Notes: generated by a model from the letters alone, not told the origin. A stretch of DNA of 64,000 nt from Dendrophyllia cribrosa (GCA_024195265.1 JAJLRJ010000004.1:29090434-29154433); one strand, 5' to 3'. Shown: positions 1 to 11,883, counted from the stretch's first letter. Numbers and translations are program-made.

Positions 1-276
1 CCATACTAGGAGATAAACACGTTAATTCGTCGCCTTAAATTTATCCGCTCTGATACAGAGATCAGTGCTGCAATCTCTTTTTGTAATATAAAGACTGTTA
101 TAAATGAAACAGGTTTGTTTTTACTGCTATTCAGTAACAATAAATTTCCAATATCAAGGGGAAATCGACGGTGAAATATTCCTTGTTGATAACAAATAAT
201 CGACAAGCAACTGTCCTGCTGTGATAGTTGGTAGTCAGTAAAAGAGAAAAAAGAAATCTCTACTCATATATTTTTT

Positions 277-1301
277 CTGGCGTCAAAACACAAACTGTTA
301 GCCCCGCAGTTAGTCCAACCAGTGTCTTTACTGGGTACCCAACTGAAGTACCCACCAATCAGCTTATTGAGTGTCGTATTTAGTTTTATTTTGCCGTGTA
401 CGTTTCTTAAATCAGCTGTAATTACCGTTCAGTTTTTCTAAAAGCTTTGGGTTAGAGTCAAATTCAAAGGCCCGGAACTTCATCGCCTTTAAGGTTACTA
501 TATCTTGAAATTGTTTTTCGTTATTTTTCATATTTATAATTTGGTCAATGGTTATTACAATTCTACTGGGATATTTATTGGAAGACTGAAATATATTTCG
601 GAAAATTATACCCGTTCAGTAGAAAAAACCTCAATTTCATAGTGAAAATATTGTTTAAATAGTCTGTGAAATATTTCTTGTTCATAAAGAATCGACAAGC
701 AACTGTCGGTAGTCTTAGTTTCTATTAATTTGAGACTGAAATCACTGGTGCGATCACCTGTTTCCACAGCTCCTTTTCTCTATCACAGATCATGGCAACG
801 CATCTTTTGCAGCTCGCGCAATGCAGATATAATAAAACAGCGCCCGAAATAACTTAGAATTTTCTTCAGAATTTTTCATGGAAATATTGAATCAATTCCT
901 ATTTTTCATTAATAATTGACCAATGAATGATTCCATGTGCGTAAAAATTGACTTTTCGTGCGATTCAGTCTTTGCTCGGTAAAAGTGAAACACTTCGCCG
1001 TGAAGCACTGAAATTAATACTATATACACATGTATTTTTTTCGATTCTGGCGTTCAAACACAAACTTACCGCCGAGCCAGTTCAACCAGTGTTTATATTG
1101 GGTAGCAACCTGAAGTAACCACCTGCCAGTTTACTGAGTGTCGTATTTAGTTTTGTTTTGCCGTGTACGTTTCTTAAATCAGCTGTAAACTGTTCAGCTT
1201 TTCTAAAGCCTTGGTGTTAGAGGCAAATTCAAGGGCCCGGAACTTCATCGCCTTTAAGGTAACTATATTTTTTGTTTCCCGTTATTTTTTGTATTTCCGC
1301 T
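277..1301. repeat. Diverged direct duplication (277-533 and 1047-1301)
   Basis: Two blocks in the same orientation share long runs such as GTGTCGTATTTAGTTTT and GGCCCGGAACTTCATCGCC, with scattered substitutions and small indels. A shorter shared piece (ATCGACAAGCAACTGTC, near 200 and near 690) shows that the duplicated unit starts further upstream, at roughly 170 and 660. No coding potential is visible. It looks like an old tandem duplication of a repeat whose family I do not recognise. Confidence 0.75.
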
Positions 1302-1962
1302 TTGGTTAGAATTCTACTGAGGTAGAATAATATGGTGAACATATTGTTTAATTTTCATTGACGTCTCTGTTTGTCATAAAAATAATCATTCCATGGAATT
1401 AAAACTATTAAATGATTTAAGGTGATTTAAACCATTTTTTAGGTCGAACGGTTGTCTTATATTTGTTTGTAAATGTGGTATATTGTAGTACAATATCATG
1501 GTTAGCACCAAAGCTTGTTCGTATAAGAGACAGCATATCAGGAATAACTCCACGTTAAATTAAACAACTGTGTACCAAATCGAACTGACGCCTTGTTCTT
1601 TTAAATATAGGTTTACTATGGTCTACGCATTTTAAGTTGTATTTTAGTAACAGAAACTTCTTCTTGTTCAGCTGTTGTCACCGTAGTGTTTATAAAATTA
1701 TTTATATCACCAGCAAAACGTTTACACTGGTCACGCTGGTCAAACGTCTTCTCACTATTCCTGGCCCCTTGCTTAAACAATACGACAGACTCTTTGGTTA
1801 ACTATTTAAACCATCGAATAAGTTTTATTGTGAAGGTAAAACTAAAATAGTTTACCGGTGTCAGCAGCCTTTACTGTTGAAAGTGACACTAATATTAATG
1901 GGAAATGATATATATTTCACATTCACTCCTTTCACGGGAACATATGAACCTACAATTGACCT

Positions 1963-1977
<15 letters not shown>
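1302..1977. other. Non-coding, AT-rich, nothing recognised
   Basis: No open frame of useful length, no clear repeat and no RNA gene seen in this stretch. It is ordinary AT-rich intergenic DNA as far as I can read it. Confidence 0.5.
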
Positions 1978-1997
<20 letters not shown>

Positions 1998-2049
1998 AGA
2001 GCATCGCACCGGTATCGCGAGGTCACGGGTTCGAACCCCGTTGAAATCC
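1978..2049 (+). tRNA. tRNA-Thr(GGT)-like, head of a tRNA-derived SINE
   Basis: A cloverleaf can be drawn: acceptor GGCTTCA against TGAAATC (one C-A mismatch and one G-T), D arm with the A-box AGCTCAGTTGG, anticodon loop CCGGTAT (anticodon GGT at 2011-2013), and a T arm with the B-box GGTTCGAACCC. It is followed directly by a short inverted motif (CTGAATTTTT...CAGGC) and a conserved tail containing GCGTTCATAACTGCGAGG up to about 2115. That composite, tRNA head plus fixed tail, is how SINEs look, and I recall the same block as frequent in coral genomes. More likely a SINE copy than a working tRNA gene. Confidence 0.75.
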
Positions 2050-2115
2050 TGAATTTTTTTTCAGGCTTCTTTTCGCAATTGCTTAAATTGCGTTCATAAC
2101 TGCGAGGATCATTCT

Positions 2116-3240
2116 TTATTTAATAAATATGTGGAAGATTAAATTTCGTCGCGTATGTTCATGCCATTATATTGGCTATAGTGATTAAATATGATATTCT
2201 CGCTTTACGGATCATGTCTCTATTAGAATCAATGAGTTAATATAGAAAATGTATTTCCCTTGGGGCACGCATAACGGTATGCGTGTCATATACACAGGAG
2301 TGGTATTTATACCACTCCTTGATTCACATTCGTTATTGAAGCCTACCAGTATTCTTACGACGAGGTTGTTCCTCGAGGCTACTTTTCATATTTGCGTATT
2401 TTTCTGCCCCAGGTTATTATCATTATACGCACCAGTTATGTATAAATTGTGTTTACGATATACTGCAATCGCAGCATGTATTTCATCTTAGTTAGAATAC
2501 ATCCTATTTATATTGTATCTTTGGTATATGTACACATTCTGTAACAATAAAGATTACTGGCGGGCCCTCCTCCAACTCGTGTGAGTGTTACATTGGAAAT
2601 GATTTCTGTTCGGCTAAGCGTAGCGCAAGAGAACAGAATGGGAATACTGAAATAAAGTTGTTGTTGTTGTTGTTGTTGTGTCGTCGTTCAAGACTTTTTT
2701 TTACCTGTTGTCGTGAATAAATGTTTTCTCTCTGCTTTCTCCTCCGTTTATGGTACAAATTGTTTGGAATTACGTTTCTATTTGTAGAAATGATTGTTTA
2801 AATCAACATTCTAAAAAAGCTTTTCTATAATTGTAAGCATTGAGAAGCATGCATGTCGTTTATTCCAGGTTAGAAAAAAAGAATTTACTAATAAATAAAA
2901 ATGTAAATGCTGCAGAACACGGGCAACTTTTAGGCAGAAAAACGTATCGGTTACGCGTACTTTCGATTATATTTCATCGCCTCAACCCTATTTTGCATGG
3001 GCTTTTTTCGAGTTCCCCCCTCGTAACTTCAAGAACATTGCGGTCCGCACAATTAAACGATGACGTCACATGACGTAGTTATTAGGTAATTAGTTATACG
3101 GCCGCCATCTTGGATCCGCCATCTTGGATTTCTAAAATTTTTCAAAACCTCTTAAATACTGTCCAAATTGACTCGAAATTAATCAAAACCAATGAATAAA
3201 CGCTATATGACGTAAAAATGTAAAATTTATAACAATAAAC
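2116..3240. other. Repeat-derived intergenic DNA with a (TTG)n tract
   Basis: No gene is supported. A (TTG)n microsatellite lies at about 2658-2678, just after AATAAAG, which looks like the 3' end of a repeat copy. CATCTTGGAT occurs twice near 3106-3128. The last six bases, ATAAAC (3235-3240), are the left target duplication of the next element. Confidence 0.5.
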
Positions 3241-6200
3241 TATGGAGTTCCATCCCCGCCAAAATTCGATGTTTATATTTGACATTCTACATGTACTTCG
3301 CGCATTTTAGGCTACATTACACAATTCGACATTCAACTTTGCATATTCCGTATTCAACCTCAACGATTGTACATTGTTCTTTTCATTTTCGATATTCAAC
3401 ATTACGCATTCTGCATGCGATATTGGTGATTTCTTCCACGCGCATTTAACATTCAAGTTTTCGTATTCAACATTGTAGATTACTCATTTGACATACTCAA
3501 TTTTTCGGGTCTTACCGTTTGGATTCAGGTTACTGCATTTTCAACATGCAACTTTTCGTATTCAACATCCAACTTTTTGTATTCGGCTTCATTCGACATC
3601 CTACCGCAATCCAGGAAAAAATGACATCGTGGCGCACACAACCCTCGCCCCCTCCCCGAGAGTAGAGTGTCAAAAATCCCTCCAGGTGAGTGGAGTAGGG
3701 AGGAATTACTCTACCCAGTGACAGTCAAATTTTCGCGGTTTTCAAAATGGCGGAACAAACTTGAAATCGGCTCTGATCCACCCGGAATCAAGCTTTGACG
3801 CCTAAAAGTAAGTGATATTTAGTACTTTTTTATAGAAATAAATAGAGCACAATTAGTAGCGGTTTCAATAGGTATAGAATGTGCTTAATTCATGTGAAAT
3901 TTCCATTAACAAGCCTTTATAAATATGCTTTGCTGACCTCGTTTAAAGTTCCATATTATTATTTTAATTTTAAGGTTATAGCGAATTAAATTAGCCTAGA
4001 ACCTTTTGGCTTATCTTAACTTGAGCTCAGCCCTCTGATAAGCTTTTAATATATATTAGTTTATATACCGGTACACGTTAAATGGACTACGTTTAAATAT
4101 TAAAGTCTAAATGTTAAAGGGTCGTTAAATAAAGGGAGTGATTCGTGGTTCGTTGCATGTACACGCTTATCAGATAATCACATTAAATAATTAGTCCAAG
4201 CCATTAAACGACGGATGACCAAAATTCACTGAAAATTAATTTCAACAGATTACACTGACAATGTCGACATTGAATACCAGAATAAACTGTCCTGGTTGAA
4301 CACTTTATTCTGGTAATTTATTCTGGTATTCAGTGTTGATTTTGTTTCGTCTTAAGGTGAAAAATTATAAGTCATGATATTATTGATTTAATATGTACGG
4401 TTCAACAGATGGCAGCTGACATACCTTACTTGCATGGTGCTATCATGGATATGCTATTGACAGATTAAGAATGTCTGGAGATCCATCAACAGACTTTCAA
4501 CCAATAACCTTTATAAGCTTGATTTTGTCCAAAGAATAGCAGTTGGCCTTCATGTTGATGAATTAGTTACAGAGTTGATTGGGCTTGCTTACAGGATGTT
4601 GGTTGAGATTGATCAAAGTAACCATGTCAATTGTGCTGGGTATAAAGCTCCATTGACAAGTAGTGGAAAACAAGGAAGACCTTCCTATGAAATCAGTGAG
4701 GAACAGCTACTATATTTACTTTAACAAGGTTTCAAAGTATGTGATATCAGTAATATTCTTGGTGTGAGTGCCAGAACTGTTGAGAGGAGGATGTCAACCT
4801 TTGGGTTGAGTGTATCAGGTATAACATGTACAAATAAATGACATAGCATAGGGTGTTTTTCTTCCTATGTTTACTGTAAAACGAACCCGTATTAAGCGGA
4901 CCCTAGCGAAGGTGTCTGCTTAATACAGATTTGACTGTATTGTACAAAAAATTATTAATAGACCTTTAATACATGTCCTTTTTTTTTTCATTCTGATGTA
5001 TAATAGCTTTTATTTATAATAAAATATTACACAAGAATGTAAAAAATACTGATACGATATTCATGAGCAGTGGTGTAGACTGTTTAAAATCTGGCTGTAT
5101 TACATGTTGACCCAAAAATATATATACTTTATTCAGTACATTCCAAAGTTGTGTAAATCATGAAAACAGCATATTCTCTTTCAATATCCCCTCACCCATA
5201 CCTAGAGCTTATATATTCAACACTTGACAATCCTCTTGCTTTGGTTCAGGTATGTATAGTACTATAGATGACAGCCAGTTGGATTAACTCATTGAGAGTG
5301 CTTCAAATCAGCATCCTTGAATTGGTATTAAGTCCCACGAGTGATCTATATTTTATTTTCTCCTTACAACATCAATACAATGTCAAGCAGACAAGTTATA
5401 TGGGAATACAAAAAGTCATCAGGAAGGATAAAACGTATTGATTACAAAAAAGTATGGCAGTAAAGAGAATCTGTGTGTTGATGTTCGATTGTTGAATAGT
5501 TGAATAGTTGAATAGTTGAATAGTTCAATAGTTCAATAGTGCTCTCCACCTTTTTTTCATGATCAAAACTGTCTTGATTTTCCTGATCTTTAAGACTCTG
5601 CCATCAAATCTCACACTTAAAAAAAATCAGGTGCCTTGACAAAATTGGTTATGCTCTTAAGTTGTATCCCATAATTTCAGTGGTATGAAGAGACTTATCA
5701 AATTATATGAAGCTCTGGGAGCGGGGGGAGGGGGGCTTAAGGGTGGGGTATGTAAACAAAAACATTTATTGTTAGAGTTCAAATTCCCAGCTATGACCGA
5801 CCGCAGTACATCCCTCCTTCCTTGCAGCTTAAAATTGCTAGGTGCATAGCAATGAAATCCCATATAAAGGGGGTGCCCGTCTAACCTTTTAGGTGTTAAT
5901 TTAACATGAATTGGATAAAATATCAAAATATATAAGTAAACAGCCATTAAAGTGTTCATACCTCATTAAAACTAATGATGTCTATCTGTTGTTTCTTGGT
6001 GCCTCTATGGCTTCTAAATACCTATGTTATACACCTCAAATGAAGAAAATCTTAATTTCAGGCTAAAAAAGTCTGGTCGACTTATATCACCGGAAAGTAC
6101 GGTAACCATTTGCAGATGTTCTCGCAGATAAGCCACACCCCTGATTTTGGAGTGAAACTTTTACGGTTTTTACGGTATGCTATTAAATCTACATGTATTT

Positions 6201-7328
6201 TATCCCAATTTACATGTAGATGCTTAATAATTTATTGTTCCTTTATGCTTAATTGGCTTTTGAACAGCATCAAAGTGGGTTTCTTCCTCTGAGACATAAT
6301 AAAAAATTTAAAATAGCTCAGAAAAAATCGCATAATTTGCCGCATAATAGGCCTTTCTTGCCGCATAATGCCGCATAATTTGTCTTTTTTTTTTCGCACC
6401 CTATCAGAAGCCCTGCGGTTACATGAGCACAAATTCTACAACAAAACTTTAATAAAAATCTAAGACCGAAAGTAGTCCATTTAACGTGTACCGGTATATA
6501 AACTAATATATATTAAAAGCTTATCAGAGGTCCGAGCTCAAGTTAAGATAAGCCAAACGGTTCTAGGCTAATTTAATTCGCTATAACCTTAAAATTAAAA
6601 TAATAATATGGAACTTTAAACGAGGTCAGCAAAGCATATTTATAAAGGCTAAAGCTTGTTTATGGAAATTTCACATGAATTAAGCACATTCTATACCTAT
6701 TGAAACCGCTACTAATTGCGCTCTATTTATTTCTATAAAAAAGTGCTAAATATCACTTACTTTTAGGCGTCAAAGCTTGATTCCGGGTGGATCAGAGCCG
6801 ATTTCAAGTTTGTTCCGCCATTTTGAAAACCGCGAAAATTTGACTGTCACTGGGTAGAGTAATTCCTCCCTACTCCACTCACCTGGAGGGATTTTTGACA
6901 CTCTACTCTCGGGGAGGGGGCGAGGGTTGTGTGCGCCCACGATGTCATTCTTTCCTGGATTGCGGTAGGATGTCGAATGAAGCCGAATACAAAAAATTGG
7001 ATGTTGAATACGAAAAGTTGCATGTTGAAAATGCAGTAACCTGAATCCAAACGGTAAGACCCGAAAAATTGAGTATGTCAAATGAGTAATCTACAATGTT
7101 GAATACGAAAACTTGAATGTTAAATGCGCGTGGAAGAAATCACCAATATCGCATGCAGAATGCGTAATGTTGAATATCGAAAATGAAAAGTGCAATGTAC
7201 AATCGTTGAGGTTGAATACGGAATATGCAAAGTTGAATGTCGAATTGTGTAATGTAGCCTGAAATGCGCGAAGTAGAATGTCAAATATAAACATAAACAT
7301 CGAATTTTGGCGGGGATGGAACTCCATA
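3241..7328. mobile_element. 4.1-kb DNA transposon with ~850-bp terminal inverted repeats
   Basis: The element begins TATGGAGTTCCATCCCCGCC and ends with its reverse complement. The inverted arms run 3241-4090 and 6472-7328 and are nearly identical. It is bounded by a 6-bp direct repeat ATAAAC (3235-3240 and 7329-7334; 7 bp if the terminal A is not counted), the expected target-site duplication. The arms are packed with degenerate copies of a TATTCAACATTC-like motif. The 2.4-kb core contains a decayed helix-turn-helix coding piece (4557-4818) and otherwise only AT-rich DNA. It is therefore probably a non-autonomous or degraded copy of a DDE/integrase-type transposon. The superfamily is not certain. 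Confidence 0.85.
4557..4818 (+). pseudogene. Helix-turn-helix exon of an integrase-like transposase (remnant)
   Basis: One frame reads, with a single in-frame TAA at about 4722, a short helical segment, then GRPSYEISEEQ, then DISNILGVSARTVERRM, the form of a helix-turn-helix DNA-binding domain. The frame stops at 4839-4841, but a good donor (TATCAG|GTATAA) at 4818 suggests the exon ended there. Proteins that carry this GRP...HTH arrangement upstream of an integrase-type DDE core are widespread in invertebrate and fish genomes (from memory of the family). No DDE core is visible downstream inside the element, so this copy cannot move itself. Confidence 0.55.
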
Positions 7329-7334
7329 ATAAAC

Positions 7335-8672
7335 ATTGTTTTTCTTCATTCAAAGGTAAAAATATGCAAATTTTAAAAAAACATTGCTGTCAAAATCTTG
7401 TTGCCATGGAAACATCAAGTCACGTGATCAATAAAATGTCATATGAAATTGTTGCCAGATAAATTTTAGGAAAAGTCACAAAGTTTGAAAGTTAGGGTTA
7501 ATGTTAAAGTGAATAAAAAGCAAAGGACCGTAAACGAAAATGCTGCCGATGTACGTGGGATCTGTAACAGATCTAGCTCTCATTTGTTTCCATCACCACG
7601 TGCGATTTGGCTGAGAACTGGCGTTCGCGCTAGTTTTTCTATCTTTTTGCTGCACACCGTGCTGACGAGACCCAACCAGGTCGAAACAGCTGTCCACGGT
7701 TGCATTTCGGCTTTCAGTTTGGGCTCTATCATGTCGTTGTCGCGTTAAATGTTCTATGTAGTATCAGCCTTGCTATATACTTTTAATGTTAAAGCTGGGG
7801 TATTTTAAAAATGTTGCATGTGTGGAATTTTCTACCATTAAAAATGTTGTCATTTTTAATATAATTTAGGGAAAGGATTTAAAAGTTGTTATCATTTAAT
7901 CCAATCCTCAATTGCTGTTTCCATCGTAATATATAATAACCTTGTTGACAAATGTTTAATAGGTTATTTACAAGGGAGCAGAATGGCGGCTTCAAAACTT
8001 TGTCCAAAGGACTTCCCTCTCCATCTTTCCCTCTCCCAAGTAATCTCTCGCCTTGCTTCGCTCGCTCGCTCGCTCTCTCGCGATCTTTCTTTTCTTTTTG
8101 TGGCCTTTCTTTGAACCTTCCTCCACAATTTTTATGCAGCCAGTCTGAAGCAAGATCGCTTCAGCCATCCTCCTTAAATATTTTCCCTGCCGCCTCCAAC
8201 GAAACACAGTCAGATGATGCTTTGTGCGCGAAACTCGAGTAATAATAATACTAGAAATACGTGTCGCGCAGAACCTCGCGAAGCTCGGAAGGGGGTGCAC
8301 CGCGAGTCGAAACTGTCGATTTGCGTATGAGGCTTTTCACCATTCCACTTCGTCTTCTTTGCAATCAAAAACGTTGGTAAAAGGTCCTTTCGATGGTTCG
8401 CGTACCGTTTATCGTCCGCCATTTTTGTTTACCATGTTCCTATGTAGGCTTACATGAAGTAGTACCACATTGTTGCCAGGCAACTGCAGGACACCATCAA
8501 GTATTATATATATAGTAATCCATTTCATAACACTCTTATTCATGCTCAGTTGAGATAAGATATGGGGATAATATTGCTCAGCGGTCTAAGCCAAGCTGGA
8601 ACAGCTTGGCTTAGGATAGCAGTGTTTTATGACCCACGCGAATTTCGGTCAGGGCCGGTGGGTGGGTGGGCC
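7335..8672. other. Intergenic DNA with a perfect 13-bp hairpin
   Basis: No gene is supported. A CT-rich segment with CGCT repeats lies near 8030-8090. At 8586-8614 there is a perfect inverted repeat, CTAAGCCAAGCTG, three-base loop GAA, then its exact complement. At 8631-8646 the 16-mer GACCCACGCGAATTTC is the reverse complement of a sequence at 11728-11743, on the other side of the next element. Confidence 0.55.
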
Positions 8673-8799
8673 GATCCTTCCTTCACTGCTCCGCTGGCTG
8701 ACAACTAAGCACGAAAGGAGTGTTGTTCTGCTTGAACTCAGTATTTATAGTCTTACAATACCCTTGTGCACATGCCTGCATGCACTGAGTCGCTAGGAT
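8673..8799 (-). repeat. Terminal direct repeat, 3' copy
   Basis: Same orientation and almost the same sequence as 11758-11883. Shared landmarks are GATCCTTCCTTCACTGCTCC at one end and CTGCATGCACT near the other. Read on the minus strand it contains the TATA-like motif. Confidence 0.75.
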
Positions 8800-8879
8800 A
8801 CCAATTGGACGAAAAAAAAAACAGTCGTTAGACGGCCTGTCGTGTGATAAATAAATGAGGAGATCTTCCAACCAAAGGG

Positions 8880-9785
8880 CAAAGTATTATATGTAAAAAA
8901 CCAGCCACCCCATTGGATTCCAAAGACAGTTTGACTACTCTCCGTTAGAAGAATGTGATCGTACCCGGACTTATCATCTAACAGGGCAGATCATTTAGAG
9001 TATCCAGGGAGAAAGGTTTATCTTTCATCCAGAGATTCAAATAACGTGCATCATGACAGAGGCGAGACTTTGATGGCTCTACGGTCAATGGTAAAACAAT
9101 ATGAGGCGGTTCCACCTCCCCATCTCTCCCTTACAAGGAAATTGCCCCAGTCACCAGACGATCAATAAGTGTTTTTGGCACAAAACTGACAAAAGGCTTG
9201 CATGACATGTTATTTCTGAACGTTCCTTTGGGTGGGCGGTCAGAATCGTAGTGCTCGCCCTTGAATGAACGGGTAAAAAGTTGGAAATATGGGAAAATGG
9301 AAACTTTAACCCTGATCCAACCCAAACGTCAGCATCAGTCGCCACAGGGCACTGTTTTTTCCCAAAACGGGAAGTGAGCGTTTAGTCCGCCAGCTCTAAC
9401 ATGATTGGGATCTCGAAAAACTAACTCTTGGACGTCTCCAATTATCTCGCCGCGCTCCACCCATGTAACCTTATGTTCCAACCCACGTGCTGTCATCTCG
9501 TTGCCGACTGTTGTGGGGTTCCCCATGGAATCCACCCATTGGATAGCATTCGTACAAATTGTCCACGAGTAATAGCTGTATCGAGCTCTCTATCAAGCTC
9601 CCAAGCCCATGATATAATTCCCAAAACACAAAAAAGTATTACTCACAAGGGAGAAGCCCCAAAACAGTCAGCAGAGAGATGACAGCTCCGACCCAGTAAT
9701 CCTGGGAGGGTAACTAGAGAGCCTGTTTTCAAAGCCATCAAAACTCTGAGACCATCGAGCTAATTATTAAGGAAAAGGACATCAC
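8880..9785 (-). other. Unassigned fragmentary open frames inside the gag-only element
   Basis: Overlapping minus-strand frames at about 9131-9535 read fragments such as NPTTVGNEMTARGLEHK and FWEKTVPCGD. They are protein-like in composition but match no domain I recognise. They lie downstream of gag in the element's direction, where a protease or pol remnant would be expected, but no catalytic motif supports that. A shift of frame near 9340 separates the pieces. Confidence 0.3.
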
Positions 9786-9910
9786 TTGCGCAAAACACAT
9801 TCAATTCAAGATGCGTTTATTAACCAAATCAGACAGCATATAGAAAACTATTTCAGTAATACTTCGACCATGGCAAAGTCCACTTGTTACTTTTGGTTGG
9901 TTCAGATGTC

Positions 9911-10429
9911 CTATTTTTTTTTTTTTGCCTCCGTAGCCAGATCTCTTTTTCTGACATTACAATCCATTTCAAAGTGGCCTTGTTTACCACAATATAAAAC
10001 AACCCGCGAGCCGCCCCGGATTTCCCGAAAAATCCCGGGAATTACGCCCCCGATTTCCCCTTTAATAATGGGACATAGCAGCCCGGTCACGGCTCTTTTG
10101 GCGATAATGTTTTCACTTTTGCTACACAATCAAAACAAAATTTTCCCGTGATCCTTATCGCCCAAAAGGCGAAGGACGAGGCCTTTAAACTGGTCGTGCG
10201 GCATATCCATCTTGCCACGCACCGTCAGATAAACCAGGCGGTAGAAATTCTGCCTCTCATGCTTCGTATGCTGGGCAGTGTGTTGCAAATACGCGAGCAT
10301 ATCCAACACCTCATATTTATTAAAGTCGGACAATGGACAACTCATAATGCCTTTCATGGAACTCTCTACAGATGACTTAGTCAAAGTTTTCATCGTCTGG
10401 TTAATTTTCGCAATTTCGCCTTTCAATCT
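9911..10429 (-). pseudogene. gag: Gag-like protein, capsid/zinc-knuckle part
   Basis: A helical capsid-like segment runs from 10426 to a TGA at 10130-10132. The same frame then continues to 9911 through FEMDC and a lysine-rich tail. The zinc knuckle reads YCGKQGHFEMDC, the form Cx2Cx4Hx4C with the first cysteine not visible, so it is probably defective. A splice acceptor is plausible at the upstream end (polypyrimidine, then CTCCAG). Retroviral and Ty3-type Gag proteins use such knuckles to bind RNA. The single in-frame stop and the missing cysteine argue for decay. Confidence 0.55.
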
Positions 10430-10539
10430 CTGGAGCAGGAGAAAAAGAGGCGGTTAAAGTCAACGTACACGCCTTGACTCAACACAATTCATAATATATC
10501 ACAAATTCATAACTTGGTGAAAGTTCATTCCCCATGACA

Positions 10540-11020
10540 ATACACGTCCTACAAGTTCATGTTGTGCTATTAATTGCAGAGAAGACTCAGTAAAACTCAT
10601 AGCGTGACTACTGTATACACAGCGTATAGAAATATTCTGTTACCAATCCAGTTCAGAAGAGACACGGTAAAATTCATCCCCTGTGACTACACACGGCATA
10701 AACATATCCTGCTACGTACAGAATATACCTGGTGAGAAATTCACCCCTATGACTACACACGGCATATATATATTCCTTAACATGGAATCGATACCTGATG
10801 AAAACTCACCCACGTGACTCCACACGGCGTATACATATTCCGTTACATAGAATATGCCAGGCAAAAAACTCACCCCGTGACTACACACGGCGTATACATA
10901 TTCCGTAAGGGAATATATCTGGTGAAAAACACACCCCCGTGACTACACACGGCGTATACATATTCAGTAAAGGAATATAACTGATAAAAAACTCACCCCC
11001 GGACTGGCAAACGGCGAATA
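10540..11020. repeat. ~70-bp tandem repeat, about six to seven diverged units
   Basis: Units share GTGACTACACACGGCGTATA, then CATATTCCGT, a variable short palindromic part, and AAAAACTCACCCC. Spacing is roughly 65-72 bp and the units are increasingly diverged toward 10540. The array lies between the two gag-like coding pieces, so on the minus strand it would be intronic or leader sequence. Confidence 0.8.
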
Positions 11021-11483
11021 CATACGTAGAACTAAACGAGCTTAACAGCTGTTGACAGTCGTTTGGGTGTAAGATACGGCGGCAAAATCACAGAGGCGTA
11101 AAATTGAAAAACAACAGGAAACTACACACTCACATGAGACCCAAATACCGACACAATGTAAGCCACGTGTAAACGAATAAACAGCGGCCAAAACCCTACC
11201 ACGTGTTCGCAAAAGGGTAGCGGCCAAAGCCCCACTAAAAGTGAAAACGAAAGGAAACTACATTCCACCCCGGCAAATAAATATTCGAAGTGAAAGAAAA
11301 ATGCAAATCCGCTACAAAGGGGCAAAAATACTATCCCCGTGCACCTGATAAGCAAGAATGCCACTGTAACAGCGAAGCAGAAACCCATGGGACAAGGTGA
11401 ACATAACACGCCCACGAAAGATTCTGGAAATTCCGGCTACGCAAAATTAAACTTACCACCACACCGAAGAAAATAACCTGACC

Positions 11484-11717
11484 CTAAAACATGCGCCCAA
11501 AGTAGTGAAATACAAAAACCCAAGAAGAACTGAGAAAATTACCGAAGTTGACCACGAGTTCATTATGTGCTTCGTTCGTGTTGTTCTGAGCGGGCTGTGG
11601 AGCAGGCGCCGCTTCCCTTGCTGCTTGTACTGGAGGGTTTCCAGCTAGTGGAGCTCGGTCCTGGTTCCCAGGGTTCGCCAAATGTTGTGGAAATTGTACT
11701 TCGGGCGCTTCAGCCAT
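11484..11717 (-). CDS. N-terminal piece of the gag-like protein
   Basis: Starts with ATG at 11717, about 40 bases inside the upstream terminal repeat, and runs open to 11484. The N-terminal half is rich in Ala, Pro, Gln and Asn (PAPQPAQNNTNEAHNE), a disordered composition common at Gag N-termini. A donor-like CTTCG|GTAATT sits at 11543, so the true exon may end there. Its phase does not match the acceptor proposed at about 10430, so another exon may be missing. The assignment to Gag comes from its position and composition only. Confidence 0.4.
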   Translation of the reverse strand: MAEAPEVQFPQHLANPGNQDRAPLAGNPPVQAAREAAPAPQPAQNNTNEAHNELVVNFGNFLSSSWVFVFHYFGRMF

Positions 11718-11757
11718 GCGGTAGAAAGAAATTCGCGTGGGTCAAAAAACGTAAAGA

Positions 11758-11883
11758 GATCCTTCCTTCACTGCTCCGCTGACTGACAACTAATCACGAA
11801 AGGAGTGTTGTTCTGCTTGAACTCAGTATTTATAGTCTTACAACACCCTTGTGCACATGCCTGCATGCACTAAGTCTCTAGGA
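11758..11883 (-). repeat. Terminal direct repeat, 5' copy with TATA-like box
   Basis: Direct copy of 8673-8799. On the minus strand the order is repeat, a 16-bp GACCCACGCGAATTTC, then the first ATG of the gag-like gene at 11717. Confidence 0.75.

Larger units (their letters stand above)
8673..11883 (-). mobile_element. Gag-only LTR-type retroelement (TR-GAG-like), minus strand
   Basis: Direct repeats at 8673-8799 and 11758-11883 (~127 bp, about 95% identical by eye) bracket a minus-strand gag-like gene. In minus sense the repeat carries a TATA-like ACTATAAATACTGAG, as an LTR promoter would. The first coding segment starts 40 bases inside the upstream repeat. No reverse transcriptase, RNase H or integrase is visible between the repeats, so it resembles the small gag-only elements called TR-GAG in plants. 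The repeat termini lack a clear TG...CA and no primer-binding site was identified, so the LTR assignment is an inference. Confidence 0.55.

Noticed and set aside
1905..2099. Open frame over the tRNA-like region
   Set aside because: It is the translated tRNA-Thr SINE, not a protein gene.
5657..5959. 100-codon minus-strand frame inside the 4.1-kb element
   Set aside because: Low-complexity Pro-rich end and no motif. Not supported as the element's transposase.
7485..7748. Plus-strand frame after the 4.1-kb transposon
   Set aside because: Short, no domain, no splice or promoter context.
10540..11020. Tandem array as CRISPR
   Set aside because: Diverged contiguous units without unique spacers, in a eukaryotic genome.
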